From Clostridiisalibacter paucivorans DSM 22131 (GTDB lineage Bacteria; Bacillota; Clostridia; Tissierellales; Clostridiisalibacteraceae): a stretch of 64,000 nucleotides of DNA. A model generated the notes under the pieces. That model saw nothing but the letters and a program-made list of their open reading frames with translations, ran no database searches and had not been told where the DNA came from. Shown here piece by piece: positions 8,822 to 18,438 of this stretch. Positions within the stretch are counted from its first letter, which is position 1. Each line of letters starts with the position of its first letter. A program made the translations under genes and the position numbers. The stretch spans positions 1-64,000 of the forward strand of contig NZ_JHVL01000013.1 in the NCBI RefSeq assembly GCF_000620125.1. Reading direction: 5' to 3'.

Positions 8822-8856
8822 AAATAAAAAACAGAAAAGTGACCAGTGGCCACTTT
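8822..8856 (-). terminator. Terminator of the pfkA–pyk operon
   Basis: AAAGTG...CACTTT with an inner CCA/TGG pairing (8836–8856) begins directly beside the pyk stop. It is followed on the minus strand by TCTGTTTTTTATTTG. Confidence 0.8.
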
Positions 8857-8857
8857 C

Positions 8858-10615
8858 CTATAATACCTTTGCTTTACCTTTATATATTAGTCCTCTAATA
8901 CCATCTACAGTAACTATACCTCCATGGGCAAGTACCTCTGTGGCATTTGCTGCTCCAACGATTACTGGCTTACCTATACTTAATCCCACTACTGCTGCAT
9001 GGGATGTAAGTCCTCCCTCTTCTGTGATTATTGCTGATGCCCTTTGCATAGCATCTACCATATCTTTATCTGTACTAATAGTTACTAATATATCACCAGT
9101 TTCAAATTTTTCATTTATTTCACTGGCATTTTTAATTGTACAAACCTTTCCTACTGCTGATTTGTTTCCTATTCCTGTACCCTTAAGTAATACCTCTCCT
9201 ACTATGTGTACCTTTAAAAGATTTGTACTTCCTGCTACTCCCACTGGTACTCCAGCTGTAATTACTACTAGATCACCATTCTTTATATATCCCTTTTCCA
9301 TAGCTCCATCTATGGAAACATCTACTATCTCATCTGTAGAATTAGTTTGGTCTACTAATATGGGATATACTCCCCATGCCAACGACAATAGTCTCATAAC
9401 CCTTTCTGTTGTAGTAGCAGCTATTATAGGTGCCTTAGGTCTAAATTTAGATACTGCCATGGCAGTATATCCTGATGATGTAGCTGTAATTATGGCAGCT
9501 GCACCTAAGTCCTGTGCTGTAGCACAAGTAGCATGACTTATAGCGTTAGTTACAGTTATATCATTTTGTCTAACTATAGATGCCAATATGTCCTTATAAT
9601 CCATAGAGTCTTCCGTTCTTTCTGCTATATTATGCATAGTTTTAACTGCTTCTATGGGATATTTACCTGCTGCTGTCTCTCCCGACAACATTATCGCATC
9701 AGTACCATCTAATATAGCATTTGCCACATCTGTAACCTCTGCCCTAGTAGGTCTTGGGTTTCTAATCATAGAGTCTAACATCTGAGTAGCTGTAATTACT
9801 GGCTTACCTATATTATTACATTTCTTAATTATCATCTTTTGTATAAGAGGTACTTCCTCTGCTGGCACTTCAACCCCCATATCTCCTCTGGCAACCATTA
9901 TTCCATCGGACACTTTGAGTATGGAGTCAATATTCTCTACACCTTCTCTATTCTCTATTTTAGATATTATCTGTATATGATCTGCATTATTTTCTTCAAG
10001 AATTTTTCTTATTTCAATTACATCTGAAGGTTTTCTAATAAATGATGCCGCAATAAAATCTATATCATTTTCTATTCCAAACTTTATATCCTCCAAATCT
10101 TTTTCAGTGATGGCAGGAAGATTTATCTTTGTACCTGGCACATTTACACCTTTTTTATTTTTTATCACTCCGCCATTTTCAACAGTACATACTATATCTG
10201 TATCTTCTTTTATATCTATTACCTTTAATCCCACTAAGCCGTCATCTATAAGTATGGTATCCCCCACATTGACATCCTTAGCCAATCCCTTATATGTAAC
10301 ATGGCATAAATCTTTATTGCCCATAGTATCTCTAGTAGTCAATGTAATAGTATCTCCATCTTCGACAGTTATTTCTCCACCTTCAAAATTTCCTGTCCTT
10401 ATCTCTGGTCCCTTAGTATCTAACATTACTGCTATGGGTAGTTCCAATTCATCCCTCAAAGCCTTTACCATATCTATCCTGACCTTGTGCTCTTCATGAT
10501 TCCCATGGGAAAAATTAAGCCTAGCTACATTTAAACCACTTTTAATCATGCCTTTTAATACTTCTCTCTTCTCTGAAGCTGGTCCCAGTGTACATACTAT
10601 TTTTGTCTTTTTCAT
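8858..10615 (-). CDS. pyk: Pyruvate kinase with C-terminal PEP-utiliser domain
   Basis: Last step of glycolysis: phosphoenolpyruvate + ADP to pyruvate + ATP. The TIM barrel holds MLDTKGPEIRTG, the substrate loop MVARGDMGVEVP and ATQMLDSMIRNPRPTRAEVTD. After the normal ~475-residue enzyme there is a ~105-residue extra domain related to the mobile phosphohistidine domain of PEP synthase/PPDK. In it, EEGGLTSHAAVVG carries the His motif. This tail is usual in Bacillus-type enzymes. The frame is open from 10633, but AGGAGG lies inside that extension, seven bases before the ATG at 10615, giving 585 residues. The gene follows pfkA by 14 bases and ends at a terminator, so pfkA–pyk form one operon. 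Confidence 0.96.
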   Translation of the reverse strand: MKKTKIVCTLGPASEKREVLKGMIKSGLNVARLNFSHGNHEEHKVRIDMVKALRDELELPIAVMLDTKGPEIRTGNFEGGEITVEDGDTITLTTRDTMGNKDLCHVTYKGLAKDVNVGDTILIDDGLVGLKVIDIKEDTDIVCTVENGGVIKNKKGVNVPGTKINLPAITEKDLEDIKFGIENDIDFIAASFIRKPSDVIEIRKILEENNADHIQIISKIENREGVENIDSILKVSDGIMVARGDMGVEVPAEEVPLIQKMIIKKCNNIGKPVITATQMLDSMIRNPRPTRAEVTDVANAILDGTDAIMLSGETAAGKYPIEAVKTMHNIAERTEDSMDYKDILASIVRQNDITVTNAISHATCATAQDLGAAAIITATSSGYTAMAVSKFRPKAPIIAATTTERVMRLLSLAWGVYPILVDQTNSTDEIVDVSIDGAMEKGYIKNGDLVVITAGVPVGVAGSTNLLKVHIVGEVLLKGTGIGNKSAVGKVCTIKNASEINEKFETGDILVTISTDKDMVDAMQRASAIITEEGGLTSHAAVVGLSIGKPVIVGAANATEVLAHGGIVTVDGIRGLIYKGKAKVL

Positions 10616-10629
10616 TATATACCTCCTCA

Positions 10630-11589
10630 TCATATAGATAATATTTTAGCTAATTTATACATGTCCTTATCAAAATAATTTTTAGAATTAATAGCATCGT
10701 TTAAATCTACAGATATTATTTTATTACCCTTTATACCTACTGCCAATCCTGCTTTATCATCTAGTAATAAACTCACTGCCATAGCTCCCATCTTACTAGC
10801 CATTATTCGATCTGAAGCAGTGGGACTTCCACCTCTTTGAATATGTCCCAATACAGTAACCCTTGTCTCTATATTGGTCTTATCTTGTATAGATTTCTCT
10901 AATTCAAAGGCATTTCCTACACCCTCCGCCAACACTATTATACTATGGAGTTTTCCTCTATTCCTTCCTTGGAGTATCTTTTTACATATCTGTTCTGTAT
11001 TAATCTTTTCCTCTGGGACTATTATACTTTCAGCTCCACCGGCTAATCCTGCATACAATGCTATATCTCCACAGTGTCTTCCCATCACCTCAACAATATT
11101 TGCTCTGCCATGAGATGTAGATGTATCCCTTATTTTACTTATAGCGTCCAATACTGTATTGATAGCAGTATCAAACCCAATAGTATAGTCGGTATATCCC
11201 AAATCATTATCTATAGTTCCAGGTATTCCCATCGTAGGGATACCTGCATCGGCAAGCTTTTGTGCTCCCTTAAATGAACCATCTCCACCTATTACCACTA
11301 TGCCATCAATACCAAAAACATTTATTACATTTAAACCCTTTTGTAATCCCTTTTCTGTTTTGAACTCTTCACAGCGGGCTGTTCTTAATACGGTACCTCC
11401 CCTATGGATTATATCTGCTACAGATGATAAGTTCATCTCTTTTATGTCTCCATTTATCAAACCATTATAGCCATGCTTTATACCAAAAACATTAAGACCA
11501 TTATATATCGCTGACCTTACCACTGCCCTTATGGCTGCATTCATCCCTGGCGCATCACCACCACTGGTCAATACCCCAATATTTTTCAT
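10630..11589 (-). CDS. pfkA: ATP-dependent 6-phosphofructokinase
   Basis: Phosphorylates fructose 6-phosphate to fructose 1,6-bisphosphate. At 319 residues it is the standard bacterial length. [20 protein letters not shown] opens the protein. GGDGSFKGA binds [15 protein letters not shown] contains the catalytic Asp, and GRHCGDIA and [13 protein letters not shown] are substrate/effector-site motifs. The Gly in GGDGS is the ATP-using rather than the PPi-using signature. A longer frame exists upstream (to 11691), but AAGGAGGCGG directly before ATG 11589 sets the start. It is co-transcribed with pyk and downstream of dnaE, the conserved clostridial order. Confidence 0.96.
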   Translation of the reverse strand: MKNIGVLTSGGDAPGMNAAIRAVVRSAIYNGLNVFGIKHGYNGLINGDIKEMNLSSVADIIHRGGTVLRTARCEEFKTEKGLQKGLNVINVFGIDGIVVIGGDGSFKGAQKLADAGIPTMGIPGTIDNDLGYTDYTIGFDTAINTVLDAISKIRDTSTSHGRANIVEVMGRHCGDIALYAGLAGGAESIIVPEEKINTEQICKKILQGRNRGKLHSIIVLAEGVGNAFELEKSIQDKTNIETRVTVLGHIQRGGSPTASDRIMASKMGAMAVSLLLDDKAGLAVGIKGNKIISVDLNDAINSKNYFDKDMYKLAKILSI

Positions 11590-11692
11590 TATACCGCCTC
11601 CTTTTGCCATGATGGACCTTATGTGTCCCACAAACATTAAAAATAAGTTTTCCACTATTATATACATTAAAAATATTACTTTTATTGCCATA

Positions 11693-11884
11693 TTATAGAT
11701 TGAGTTCTAATATTACAGACTGAATATCATCAGCCTCAAACTCTGGGGCCAATATTTGATAAGTAATCAAATCCCCTTCTCTAGCTAGTATGTCAGTCTT
11801 TATCAAGAATCCTTCTGCCTGTAGTTTTCTCATAATTTCATCAGCTTCTTCTTTACTATCAACTATATGAACTGTAGTCCACAT
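11693..11884 (-). CDS. Small conserved protein between dnaE and pfkA (DUF2007-like)
   Basis: A 63-residue soluble protein, [20 protein letters not shown] and onward, with an alternating strand–helix pattern and no Cys or membrane segment. The pattern (valine-rich start, [15 protein letters not shown], then [16 protein letters not shown]) resembles the small ferredoxin-fold DUF2007 type of putative signal-transducing protein, but the match is only by eye. It starts at ATG 11884 after GGGGGTAAAT and lies about 100 bases before the pfkA start, in the dnaE–pfkA string. Its function is unknown. Confidence 0.7.
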   Translation of the reverse strand: MWTTVHIVDSKEEADEIMRKLQAEGFLIKTDILAREGDLITYQILAPEFEADDIQSVILELNL

Positions 11885-11952
11885 ATATTTACCCCCATGT
11901 CCCTATAAATATCTACTAAATATAGCAATATTATATCACATAAAATAATTTA

Positions 11953-14900
11953 CTAACATATTTTTACACAATTATCCCCTAAAATTTCTGATAATTTTTC
12001 TATAAGCTCTTCATCTTTCACATTAACCCATAAGCTTCTATCAGCCATAGCTGTGGATTTATTTTTTTCCATATATACATATACTGGAGTATCTCCAGAA
12101 TATTTTCTCAATATCCCCTTTATGTTATTAAATATATTTGCTCTATGTTTAGGAGATACTTTAAGATATAATTTGGTCTTCTTCTCTGAAAAGAAAGGTG
12201 ATATCCTATCGCATATTATCTTAGGGTCATCTTCTTCGTTAATAGAAAGCCTTCCATCTATTACTATTATACTATCTTCTTTTATATATCTCCCATATCT
12301 CTCGTATACCTTAGGAAATATTATTATTTCAATACTACCATATAAGTCCTCCACAGTAGCAAATGCCATCATATTGTTATTCTTAGTTATTTTCTCTTTG
12401 ACATCGATTATTATCCCACCAAGATAGACTTTACTTCCATCCCTATAAATAGTATCAATATCTCCTTCTCCTGTATTAATACTATTGTTCAACTCATATA
12501 TTTCACTGCTATTCATAGTAGATATTTCTTCTATTTTACTGGCATACTGAGACAATGGATGTCCACTTATATATACCCCCGTCATTTCCTTTTCCATAGA
12601 TAATAATGTCCTCTCAGGAAATTCTTCTATATTAGGTAAAGTTTCATCCTTTAGATTATTGTCTTCTTGTTTAATAGTATCAAATATAGAAAACTGTCCT
12701 TCAATATTCTTCTTTCTATCATAATGGATGCCATCTAACACCCTTTCATATATGGCCAAATATTGTGCTCTATTTCCATCTAATGAGTCAAAGGCACCAC
12801 ATTTTATCAGGCTTTCAACCATTCTCTTATTTAAGCTACTTATATCTACCCTCTGACAAAAATCTGTTAACGTCTTAAATTCTCCATCTTTATTTCTTGC
12901 ATCTACTATGGCTTCAATGGCACCAATACCCACATTCTTAACTGCCGCTAATCCAAATCTTATCTTATCACCTGATACTGTAAACTTGGCATAGCTCTCG
13001 TTTATATCGGGTGGTAATATCTCTATGCCTAACTTTTTACATTCTTGTATATATAGAGATATAGATGTGGTATTACCCATTACACTGGTTAAGAGTGCCG
13101 CCATAAACTCCACAGGATAATAATACTTAAGCCATGCTGTCTCATAGGCCAATACTGCATATGCTGCCGAATGGGATTTATTAAAGGCATATTTTGCAAA
13201 ATCTATCATCTGGTCATAAATTTTATTTGCTATCTTTTCATCTACTCCGTTATTTATAGCACCAATTATTTCTTGATTGCCTTTTTCATCCTTTTTACCA
13301 TATATAAAGTGTTTTCTCTCTTGTTCCATTACATCCATCTTTTTCTTTCCCATGGCCCTTCTAACTAAATCTGATCTTCCCATGGAAAAGCCACCGATAT
13401 CCCTTACTATTTGCATAACCTGCTCTTGATATACCATACAACCATAGGTTACACCTAATATGGGTTTTAGTGTAGAATGTATATATTGAATATTCTCAGG
13501 ATTATTTTTATTTGATATATATGTTGGAATCTGTCTCATAGGACCTGGTCTAAAAAGTGAATTTGCAGCAACTATATTTTCAAACCCTGTGGGTTTTAGT
13601 TCTTTTAAAAACTGTCTCATACCAGCACTTTCAAACTGAAATACACCTAAAGTATTCCCTTCAGCAAACATCTTATAAATATTGGGATCATCATACTGAG
13701 AATTTTCAAAAGATATCTCTACATCATGATTATATTCTATAAGATGTTTTGCATCCCTTATAACAGTAAGGTTCCTGAGTCCTAAAAAGTCCATCTTCAA
13801 AAGTCCCAATTCTTCCAATTCAGTCATAGTAAATTGGGTGATTACTGCATCATTATTTCTACCCAGTGGTACATATTCTGTTATTGGCAATTTAGATATA
13901 ACTACCCCTGCTGCATGGGTAGATGTATGCCTTGGCAAACCCTCTACAGATAGTGCAATATCTATTAGCTTCTTAACCTTTATATCATTATCATAGGATT
14001 CCTTTAATTTTCGATTTACATTCAATGCCTTTTCTATGGTCATCCCCAATTCCATCGGGATTTGCTTGGCTATATAGTCAACTTCTCCATAGGACATATT
14101 AAGGGCTCTTCCTACATCCCTTATTGCCCCACGAGCAGCCATGGTACCAAAGGTTACTATCTGTGCCACTTTATCACTACCGTATTTTTTAACAACGTAA
14201 TCTATAACCTCTTCTCTTCTTTCGTAGCAAAAATCTATATCTATATCTGGCATAGTCACCCTTTCAGGATTTAAAAAACGTTCAAATATCAGATTGTATT
14301 TTATAGGGTCTATATCTATAATTCCTAATGTATAAGATACTATACTTCCTGCTGCTGAACCTCTACCTGGTCCAACCATGATTCCATTGTCCTTGGCAAA
14401 TTTTATAAAGTCCCAAACGATGAGAAAATAGTCTACATATCCCATATCTTCTATGGTCTTCATCTCATATTCTAATCTATTCTCTATTTCTTCTGTTATA
14501 TGATCATATCTCTTTTTCAATCCATCATAGCATAATTTTCTAAAGTACTCCACATTTGTATATCCCTGGGGTACTTTATATTCAGGTAAATGTAATGTAT
14601 CAAAATCTAAGTCCACATTACATCTCTCTGCTATTTTCACCGTATTACTTATAGCCTCTTTAACATTGGGAAATAATGCACTCATTTCCTCTGGAGATTT
14701 AAGATAAAACTCATCAGAAGGAAACCTCATTCTCTGTTCGTCGTCTACAGTTTTTCCAGTCTGAATGCATAATAATACATCATGTACCCTGGCATCATCT
14801 CTATCTATATAATGTACATCATTAGTTGCTACTAAAGGTATATTTAATTCTTTACTCATAGATATCAACTTTTGATTTACATATTTCTGTTCCTTCATAT

Positions 14901-15435
14901 TATGGTCTTGTAACTCTAAATAAAAATTATCTTGTCCAAATATTTCATTATATTCCTTTGCCCTCTCTATGGCCTTTTCATAATTATTGTTTAATATATG
15001 ATTCTGTATTTCTCCACCCAGGCAAGCACTAAGGGCTATTACCCCTTTACTATATTTCCTTAATACACTACTATCTACCCTCGGCTTATAATAGAAACCA
15101 TTTACAAAGCCCTCAGAAACAATATTCATCAAATTATTATATCCCTCATTATTTTCTGCTAACAAAACCAAATGATATTGGTTTTTATCTCTTTGAGGGT
15201 CTTTTTCTGTATATGCACCTTTAGATGTATAAACTTCACATCCTAATATAGGTTTTATTCCCTTTTTTATAGCATTCTTATAAAAGTTAACTACGCCATA
15301 CATCACACCATGATCAGTTATGGCTATACTATCCATCCCCAATTCCTTTACTCTATCAAGAAGTTTTGAAACTCTGGCTGAGCCATCTAACAAACTATAT
15401 TCAGTATGGACATGCAGATGAACAAATTCACTCAT
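11953..15435 (-). CDS. dnaE: DNA polymerase III subunit alpha, DnaE type
   Basis: Replicative/lagging-strand DNA polymerase of the C family, 1160 residues. The N-terminal PHP domain starts FVHLHVHTEYSLLDGSARV. The catalytic palm contains PDIDIDF and GRGSAAGSIVSY. The fingers and tandem helix-hairpin-helix region follow. An OB-fold domain near residue 1000 (VYLGGIIIDVKEKITKNNNM) precedes a C-terminal domain. There is no 3'–5' exonuclease insert, so this is DnaE and not PolC. The frame extends to 15453, but GAGGAG places the start at ATG 15435. It is downstream of HPr with a weak hairpin between. Confidence 0.96.
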   Translation of the reverse strand: MSEFVHLHVHTEYSLLDGSARVSKLLDRVKELGMDSIAITDHGVMYGVVNFYKNAIKKGIKPILGCEVYTSKGAYTEKDPQRDKNQYHLVLLAENNEGYNNLMNIVSEGFVNGFYYKPRVDSSVLRKYSKGVIALSACLGGEIQNHILNNNYEKAIERAKEYNEIFGQDNFYLELQDHNMKEQKYVNQKLISMSKELNIPLVATNDVHYIDRDDARVHDVLLCIQTGKTVDDEQRMRFPSDEFYLKSPEEMSALFPNVKEAISNTVKIAERCNVDLDFDTLHLPEYKVPQGYTNVEYFRKLCYDGLKKRYDHITEEIENRLEYEMKTIEDMGYVDYFLIVWDFIKFAKDNGIMVGPGRGSAAGSIVSYTLGIIDIDPIKYNLIFERFLNPERVTMPDIDIDFCYERREEVIDYVVKKYGSDKVAQIVTFGTMAARGAIRDVGRALNMSYGEVDYIAKQIPMELGMTIEKALNVNRKLKESYDNDIKVKKLIDIALSVEGLPRHTSTHAAGVVISKLPITEYVPLGRNNDAVITQFTMTELEELGLLKMDFLGLRNLTVIRDAKHLIEYNHDVEISFENSQYDDPNIYKMFAEGNTLGVFQFESAGMRQFLKELKPTGFENIVAANSLFRPGPMRQIPTYISNKNNPENIQYIHSTLKPILGVTYGCMVYQEQVMQIVRDIGGFSMGRSDLVRRAMGKKKMDVMEQERKHFIYGKKDEKGNQEIIGAINNGVDEKIANKIYDQMIDFAKYAFNKSHSAAYAVLAYETAWLKYYYPVEFMAALLTSVMGNTTSISLYIQECKKLGIEILPPDINESYAKFTVSGDKIRFGLAAVKNVGIGAIEAIVDARNKDGEFKTLTDFCQRVDISSLNKRMVESLIKCGAFDSLDGNRAQYLAIYERVLDGIHYDRKKNIEGQFSIFDTIKQEDNNLKDETLPNIEEFPERTLLSMEKEMTGVYISGHPLSQYASKIEEISTMNSSEIYELNNSINTGEGDIDTIYRDGSKVYLGGIIIDVKEKITKNNNMMAFATVEDLYGSIEIIIFPKVYERYGRYIKEDSIIVIDGRLSINEEDDPKIICDRISPFFSEKKTKLYLKVSPKHRANIFNNIKGILRKYSGDTPVYVYMEKNKSTAMADRSLWVNVKDEELIEKLSEILGDNCVKIC

Positions 15436-15466
15436 AAAAAATCTACTCCTCATTTAAAAATTTAAA

Positions 15467-15487
15467 GGACAGTGATTACCACCATCC
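15467..15487 (-). terminator. Weak hairpin between the HPr gene and dnaE
   Basis: An 8-bp stem with two G·U pairs (GGATGGTG/CACTGTCC on the minus strand) and a 5-base loop, followed by TTTAAATTTTT. It could partly terminate the whiA–HPr transcript ahead of dnaE. Confidence 0.45.
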
Positions 15488-15536
15488 TTATTATATCAAA
15501 TACAAATCCATATATCATCTTTAGTATAGATAATAT

Positions 15537-15803
15537 CTATTCTTCATCTAATCCACTTTGCAGAAGTTCTATCAATGCATTTATTGCTTCTGCTTCATCT
15601 TCCCCTTTAGCTATTAATTCTATTTCGTCACCTTGAGAGACACCCAATGCCATAACCCCCATTATACTCTTGGCATTTACTTCTCTACCTTCTTTTTTGA
15701 TATAAATATCTGCTAAAAACCTAGTTGCTGTCTGCACAAATAGCGCTGCTGGCCTAGCATGAAGCCCTATTTTATTCTTTACAACAATGGATTCACATTT
15801 CAT
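15537..15803 (-). CDS. ptsH: HPr phosphocarrier protein
   Basis: An 88-residue HPr-family protein. His15 in GLHARPA is the site phosphorylated by PTS enzyme I, and Ser46 in NAKSIMGVM is the site of the HPr kinase encoded at 25575–26498. With both residues present it can act as phosphocarrier and, as P-Ser-HPr, in CcpA-type catabolite control. The PTS role would need enzyme I, which is not in this window. Its start codon shares one base with the whiA stop, so translation is coupled. In Bacillus the same locus carries the HPr paralogue Crh, which lacks His15; here His15 is retained, so HPr is the better name. Confidence 0.92.
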   Translation of the reverse strand: MKCESIVVKNKIGLHARPAALFVQTATRFLADIYIKKEGREVNAKSIMGVMALGVSQGDEIELIAKGEDEAEAINALIELLQSGLDEE

Positions 15804-16759
15804 TAAACTTCACCTCTTTTCATTTTTAAGTCTTCGGCTATCTCTTCAAGCTTTCTTAATCTATGATTTACACCTGATTTACCTATGGGAGGATTTAACA
15901 TTTTTCCCAATTCTTTTAAACTTGCTTCCCTATGATCAAGCCTAAGTTTTGCAATTTCTATAAGATTTTCTGGAAGATTATTTATTCCAATATGTTTATC
16001 TATATACTCTATGTTATTTATTTGTCTAATAGATGCATTTATAGTCTTACTCAGATTTGCTGTCTCACAATTAACTATGCGATTTATATTATTCCTAACA
16101 TCTTTCAATACCCTTATGTCTTCAAGCTTCAACAAGGCATTATGGGCACCAATTATATTGAGTATATCTACTATTTGTTCTCCTTCTTTAAGATATACTA
16201 TATAGTTGTCCTTTCTTAATACAATCTTAGCATTTAATCCAAACGAATTTATTATATCACAAAGACCCTTACTATGCTCTTCACTATGATTTACAAATTC
16301 CAAATGATAGGTCTTTTCTGGGTCACTTATGGAACCTCCTCCTAGAAAAGCTCCCCGTATATATGCCCTTTTACAGCATCTATTGTTGACTAAATTCTGG
16401 GGCACTTCTGTATTAAATTTAAACGGCTCATCTTCGTTAAATACTTCGGTTTCTGTCAAAATCTTTTTTGCATCCTCAGAATCATCCACAATCATAAGAT
16501 AACTATTATTCTTCTTGAGCTGTTTATTCCTTCTCACCATAACTTCAATCTTCATATCATATATCTTTTTTAATATCAGAAATATCCTTCTAGCTATGGC
16601 AGCGTTTTCAGTCACAAATTTCAAAGATATATTCCCCATGCCGTTAAACTGTATAGTACCACTCATTCTTATGAGGGCTGATATCTCTGCTATGGCACAG
16701 CAATAGTTTTCAATCTCAAGTCTTGAAAGTTCATTCTTTGTTTTAGAAGAAAAAGACAT
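15803..16759 (-). CDS. whiA: WhiA, sporulation/division DNA-binding protein
   Basis: A 318-residue WhiA homologue. The N-terminal two-thirds is a degenerate LAGLIDADG homing-endonuclease fold (RAYIRGAFLGGGSISDPEKTYH). The C-terminal ~85 residues are the helix-turn-helix domain (ASLKELGKMLNPPIGKSGVN). WhiA influences cell division and chromosome segregation in Gram-positives; in clostridia its targets are less clear. It sits next to HPr, as is usual. The upstream neighbour here is a Nudix gene rather than yvcK, the usual partner. ATG 16759 is the likely start. Confidence 0.94.
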   Translation of the reverse strand: MSFSSKTKNELSRLEIENYCCAIAEISALIRMSGTIQFNGMGNISLKFVTENAAIARRIFLILKKIYDMKIEVMVRRNKQLKKNNSYLMIVDDSEDAKKILTETEVFNEDEPFKFNTEVPQNLVNNRCCKRAYIRGAFLGGGSISDPEKTYHLEFVNHSEEHSKGLCDIINSFGLNAKIVLRKDNYIVYLKEGEQIVDILNIIGAHNALLKLEDIRVLKDVRNNINRIVNCETANLSKTINASIRQINNIEYIDKHIGINNLPENLIEIAKLRLDHREASLKELGKMLNPPIGKSGVNHRLRKLEEIAEDLKMKRGEV

Positions 16760-16798
16760 ATATATCTACTCCCACTTTCAACTCTTATAAATACTAAA

Positions 16799-17218
16799 TT
16801 ATATAAACTCACTTATAGCCTTCATAATAATACTTCTTTCATCCTCATATCTAGCTACCTTTATAGCTCTATCCATATGGACAAATCTTGCATCAACAAA
16901 ACCCTCCTGCCTTTGAGGTGTACAATTCATATTTCTAGTAACCATAAGAAACCAATGGACAGTTTTATTGACTATTTCTGTTTTTTCACATCTACTATTA
17001 GTAAAACTATATCTAATATATCCTAAATATTTCAGTATTTTCCCTTTTACATTACTTTCTTCAAAAACTTCTCTTATGGCAGTTTCATTCAACTTTTCGC
17101 CCTGTTCTACCTTTCCCTTAGGTAGTACCCAATCACCATTGTATTTTTTAAGTAGTAAGATGGCATTTCCAAATACCACAACTCCACCGGCACTTATTTC
17201 CCTTTTCACAATATACAT
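16799..17218 (-). CDS. Nudix hydrolase (YvcI-like position)
   Basis: A 139-residue Nudix protein. The box GKVEQGEKLNETAIREVFEE (residues ~35–54) contains the metal-binding REVFEES variant of RExxEE. Nudix enzymes hydrolyse nucleoside diphosphates linked to another group; the substrate cannot be read from sequence. B. subtilis has a Nudix gene, yvcI, in the same yvcI–rapZ–yvcK–whiA neighbourhood, which suggests orthology by context. It precedes whiA by 39 bases and is likely the first gene of the Nudix–whiA–HPr transcript. A divergent T-box/trpP unit begins ~200 bases to its right. Confidence 0.85.
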   Translation of the reverse strand: MYIVKREISAGGVVVFGNAILLLKKYNGDWVLPKGKVEQGEKLNETAIREVFEESNVKGKILKYLGYIRYSFTNSRCEKTEIVNKTVHWFLMVTRNMNCTPQRQEGFVDARFVHMDRAIKVARYEDERSIIMKAISEFI

Positions 17219-17395
17219 CTCCTGTTTATATTATGTATGACATATATCCAGATTTTATTATACCACCTATCTAAATTACAATAATTATATACAAAAATAT
17301 ATACTCTATTATTATATCATAGTTTTTACTCATTGTAATGAATAATATCATGTCTTCACTATCAATTCAATAATTATTATTTTTTCAAAATATTA

Positions 17396-17424
17396 TTGAC
17401 ATTATATTTTTACTATGTTAATAT
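17396..17424 (+). promoter_or_regulatory. Sigma-A promoter of the T-box/trpP transcript
   Basis: TTGACA at 17396–17401 and TAATAT at 17419–17424, with a 17-base spacer, about 30 bases before the T-box leader. Confidence 0.8.
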
Positions 17425-17449
17425 TATTTAAAATATATATACAAATTCT

Positions 17450-17730
17450 TTGAACAGGAATAGTAAACAGATTGCTAACATTATAGCGAGTCGGCGATAG
17501 TGGAAGGTCGATATTAGGTAACTGTTGAATGGACCTGGGAGAATCCTAGTGAACACTGATTTGTTAAGTAGCTATGGATGGGATTTCCCATTATAGAAAT
17601 AAGATATCGAGTTCATTATATGCTCCGTATCTGATTTAAGCGAGATAGTATTACATACTATCTAATTTGGGTGGTACCGCGGAAAAAATAGCCTTTCGTC
17701 CCTTTATGGGGATGGAGGGCTTTTTGTTTT
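17450..17730 (+). ncRNA. T-box riboswitch, tryptophan-type
   Basis: Leader of trpP. The T-box sequence GGGTGGTACCGCGG (17669–17682) forms the antiterminator bulge that pairs with the acceptor end of uncharged tRNA. It is followed by a terminator hairpin (GTCCC...GGGGA with AGCC/GGCT) and TTTTTGTTTT at 17690–17729. In Stem I the motif GAA-TGG-ACC places a UGG codon (17530–17532) in the specifier loop, matching tRNA-Trp. The AGCGAG-like loop-E region is at about 17485. When Trp-tRNA is uncharged, transcription should read through into the transporter gene. Assignment to tryptophan agrees with the downstream gene. Confidence 0.93.
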
Positions 17731-17832
17731 GTTAAATTTTGCGAGGTGATAATAATGATATGAACTTCAAATAAAAAAATATATTATTTTTAAAATGTTA
17801 TTTACACTAATTTATTAAAAGGAGAGATTTAG

Positions 17833-18354
17833 ATGGATTTAAGAAAAAATATATTAACCGCATTATTGTTAGCTATAGGATTTATATTGCATCAAGTTAT
17901 GCCAGGTGCCATAGGTAGTATGAAATTTGATCTGATGTTAGCCTTTATATTTGTCTCCATATTTATAAATCGAGAGTTTAAAAATGTAATCCTTACTGCA
18001 TTATTAGGAGGTATAATTACTGCATTAACAACTGCATTTCCAGGAGGTCAAATAGCAAATATCGTAGACAAAATTATTACTTGCTTAGTCATTTATCTAT
18101 TAGTTTTAATTGCAGAAAAGGTTAAATTCAATCAAATATCTGTGGGAATCATATCTTTTATTGGTACTATTGTAAGTGGTTCTGTATTTTTAGGAACTGC
18201 ACTATTTTTAGTAGGCCTTCCTGCTCCTTTCTTGGCATTGTTTGTGGGTATAGTAATTCCCACATCAATAACAAATATATTTATAACCCTTATAGTATAC
18301 AATGCCGTAAAATCAACATTGAAGGTTTCAGGCGTGAAATTTATTGAACAATAA
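17833..18354 (+). CDS. trpP: Tryptophan transporter, TrpP family
   Basis: A 173-residue polytopic membrane protein with about five to six hydrophobic segments (ILTALLLAIGFILHQVMPG; LIAEKV; VGIISFIGTIVSGSVFLGT; FLALFVGIVIPTS). It resembles TrpP/YhaG of B. subtilis and the ECF S-component fold. It is the only gene controlled by the tryptophan T-box upstream, which supports tryptophan as substrate. It starts at ATG 17833 behind GGAGAG. It is inserted against the direction of the surrounding minus-strand genes, where yvcK is normally found. A palindromic heptad element separates its end from the convergent rapZ. Confidence 0.9.
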   Translation: MDLRKNILTALLLAIGFILHQVMPGAIGSMKFDLMLAFIFVSIFINREFKNVILTALLGGIITALTTAFPGGQIANIVDKIITCLVIYLLVLIAEKVKFNQISVGIISFIGTIVSGSVFLGTALFLVGLPAPFLALFVGIVIPTSITNIFITLIVYNAVKSTLKVSGVKFIEQ

Positions 18355-18356
18355 AA

Positions 18357-18437
18357 TATAGTTTGTAGTATGTAGCCGGTAGTTCGTGGGATTTTTAGTA
18401 TAGACTACGAACTACATGCTACAAACTACGAACTATA
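18357..18437. repeat. Heptad-repeat palindrome between trpP and rapZ
   Basis: The left arm (TATAGTTTGTAGTATGTAGC...) and right arm (GACTACG AACTACA TGCTACA AACTACG AACTATA) are imperfect reverse complements over ~30 bases. It fills the 84-base gap between two convergent stop codons and so could terminate both genes. Confidence 0.8.
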
Positions 18438-18438
18438 T

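Noticed and set aside
8817-9536. 239-residue plus-strand open frame opposite pyk
   Set aside because: It is antisense to a well-conserved pyruvate kinase, has low-complexity Ser/Thr/Pro composition and no Shine–Dalgarno; a shadow of codon bias.
10616-10633. Longer pyk start at 10633
   Set aside because: The extension consists of the Shine–Dalgarno itself (AGGAGG); the enzyme's normal N-terminus begins at 10615.
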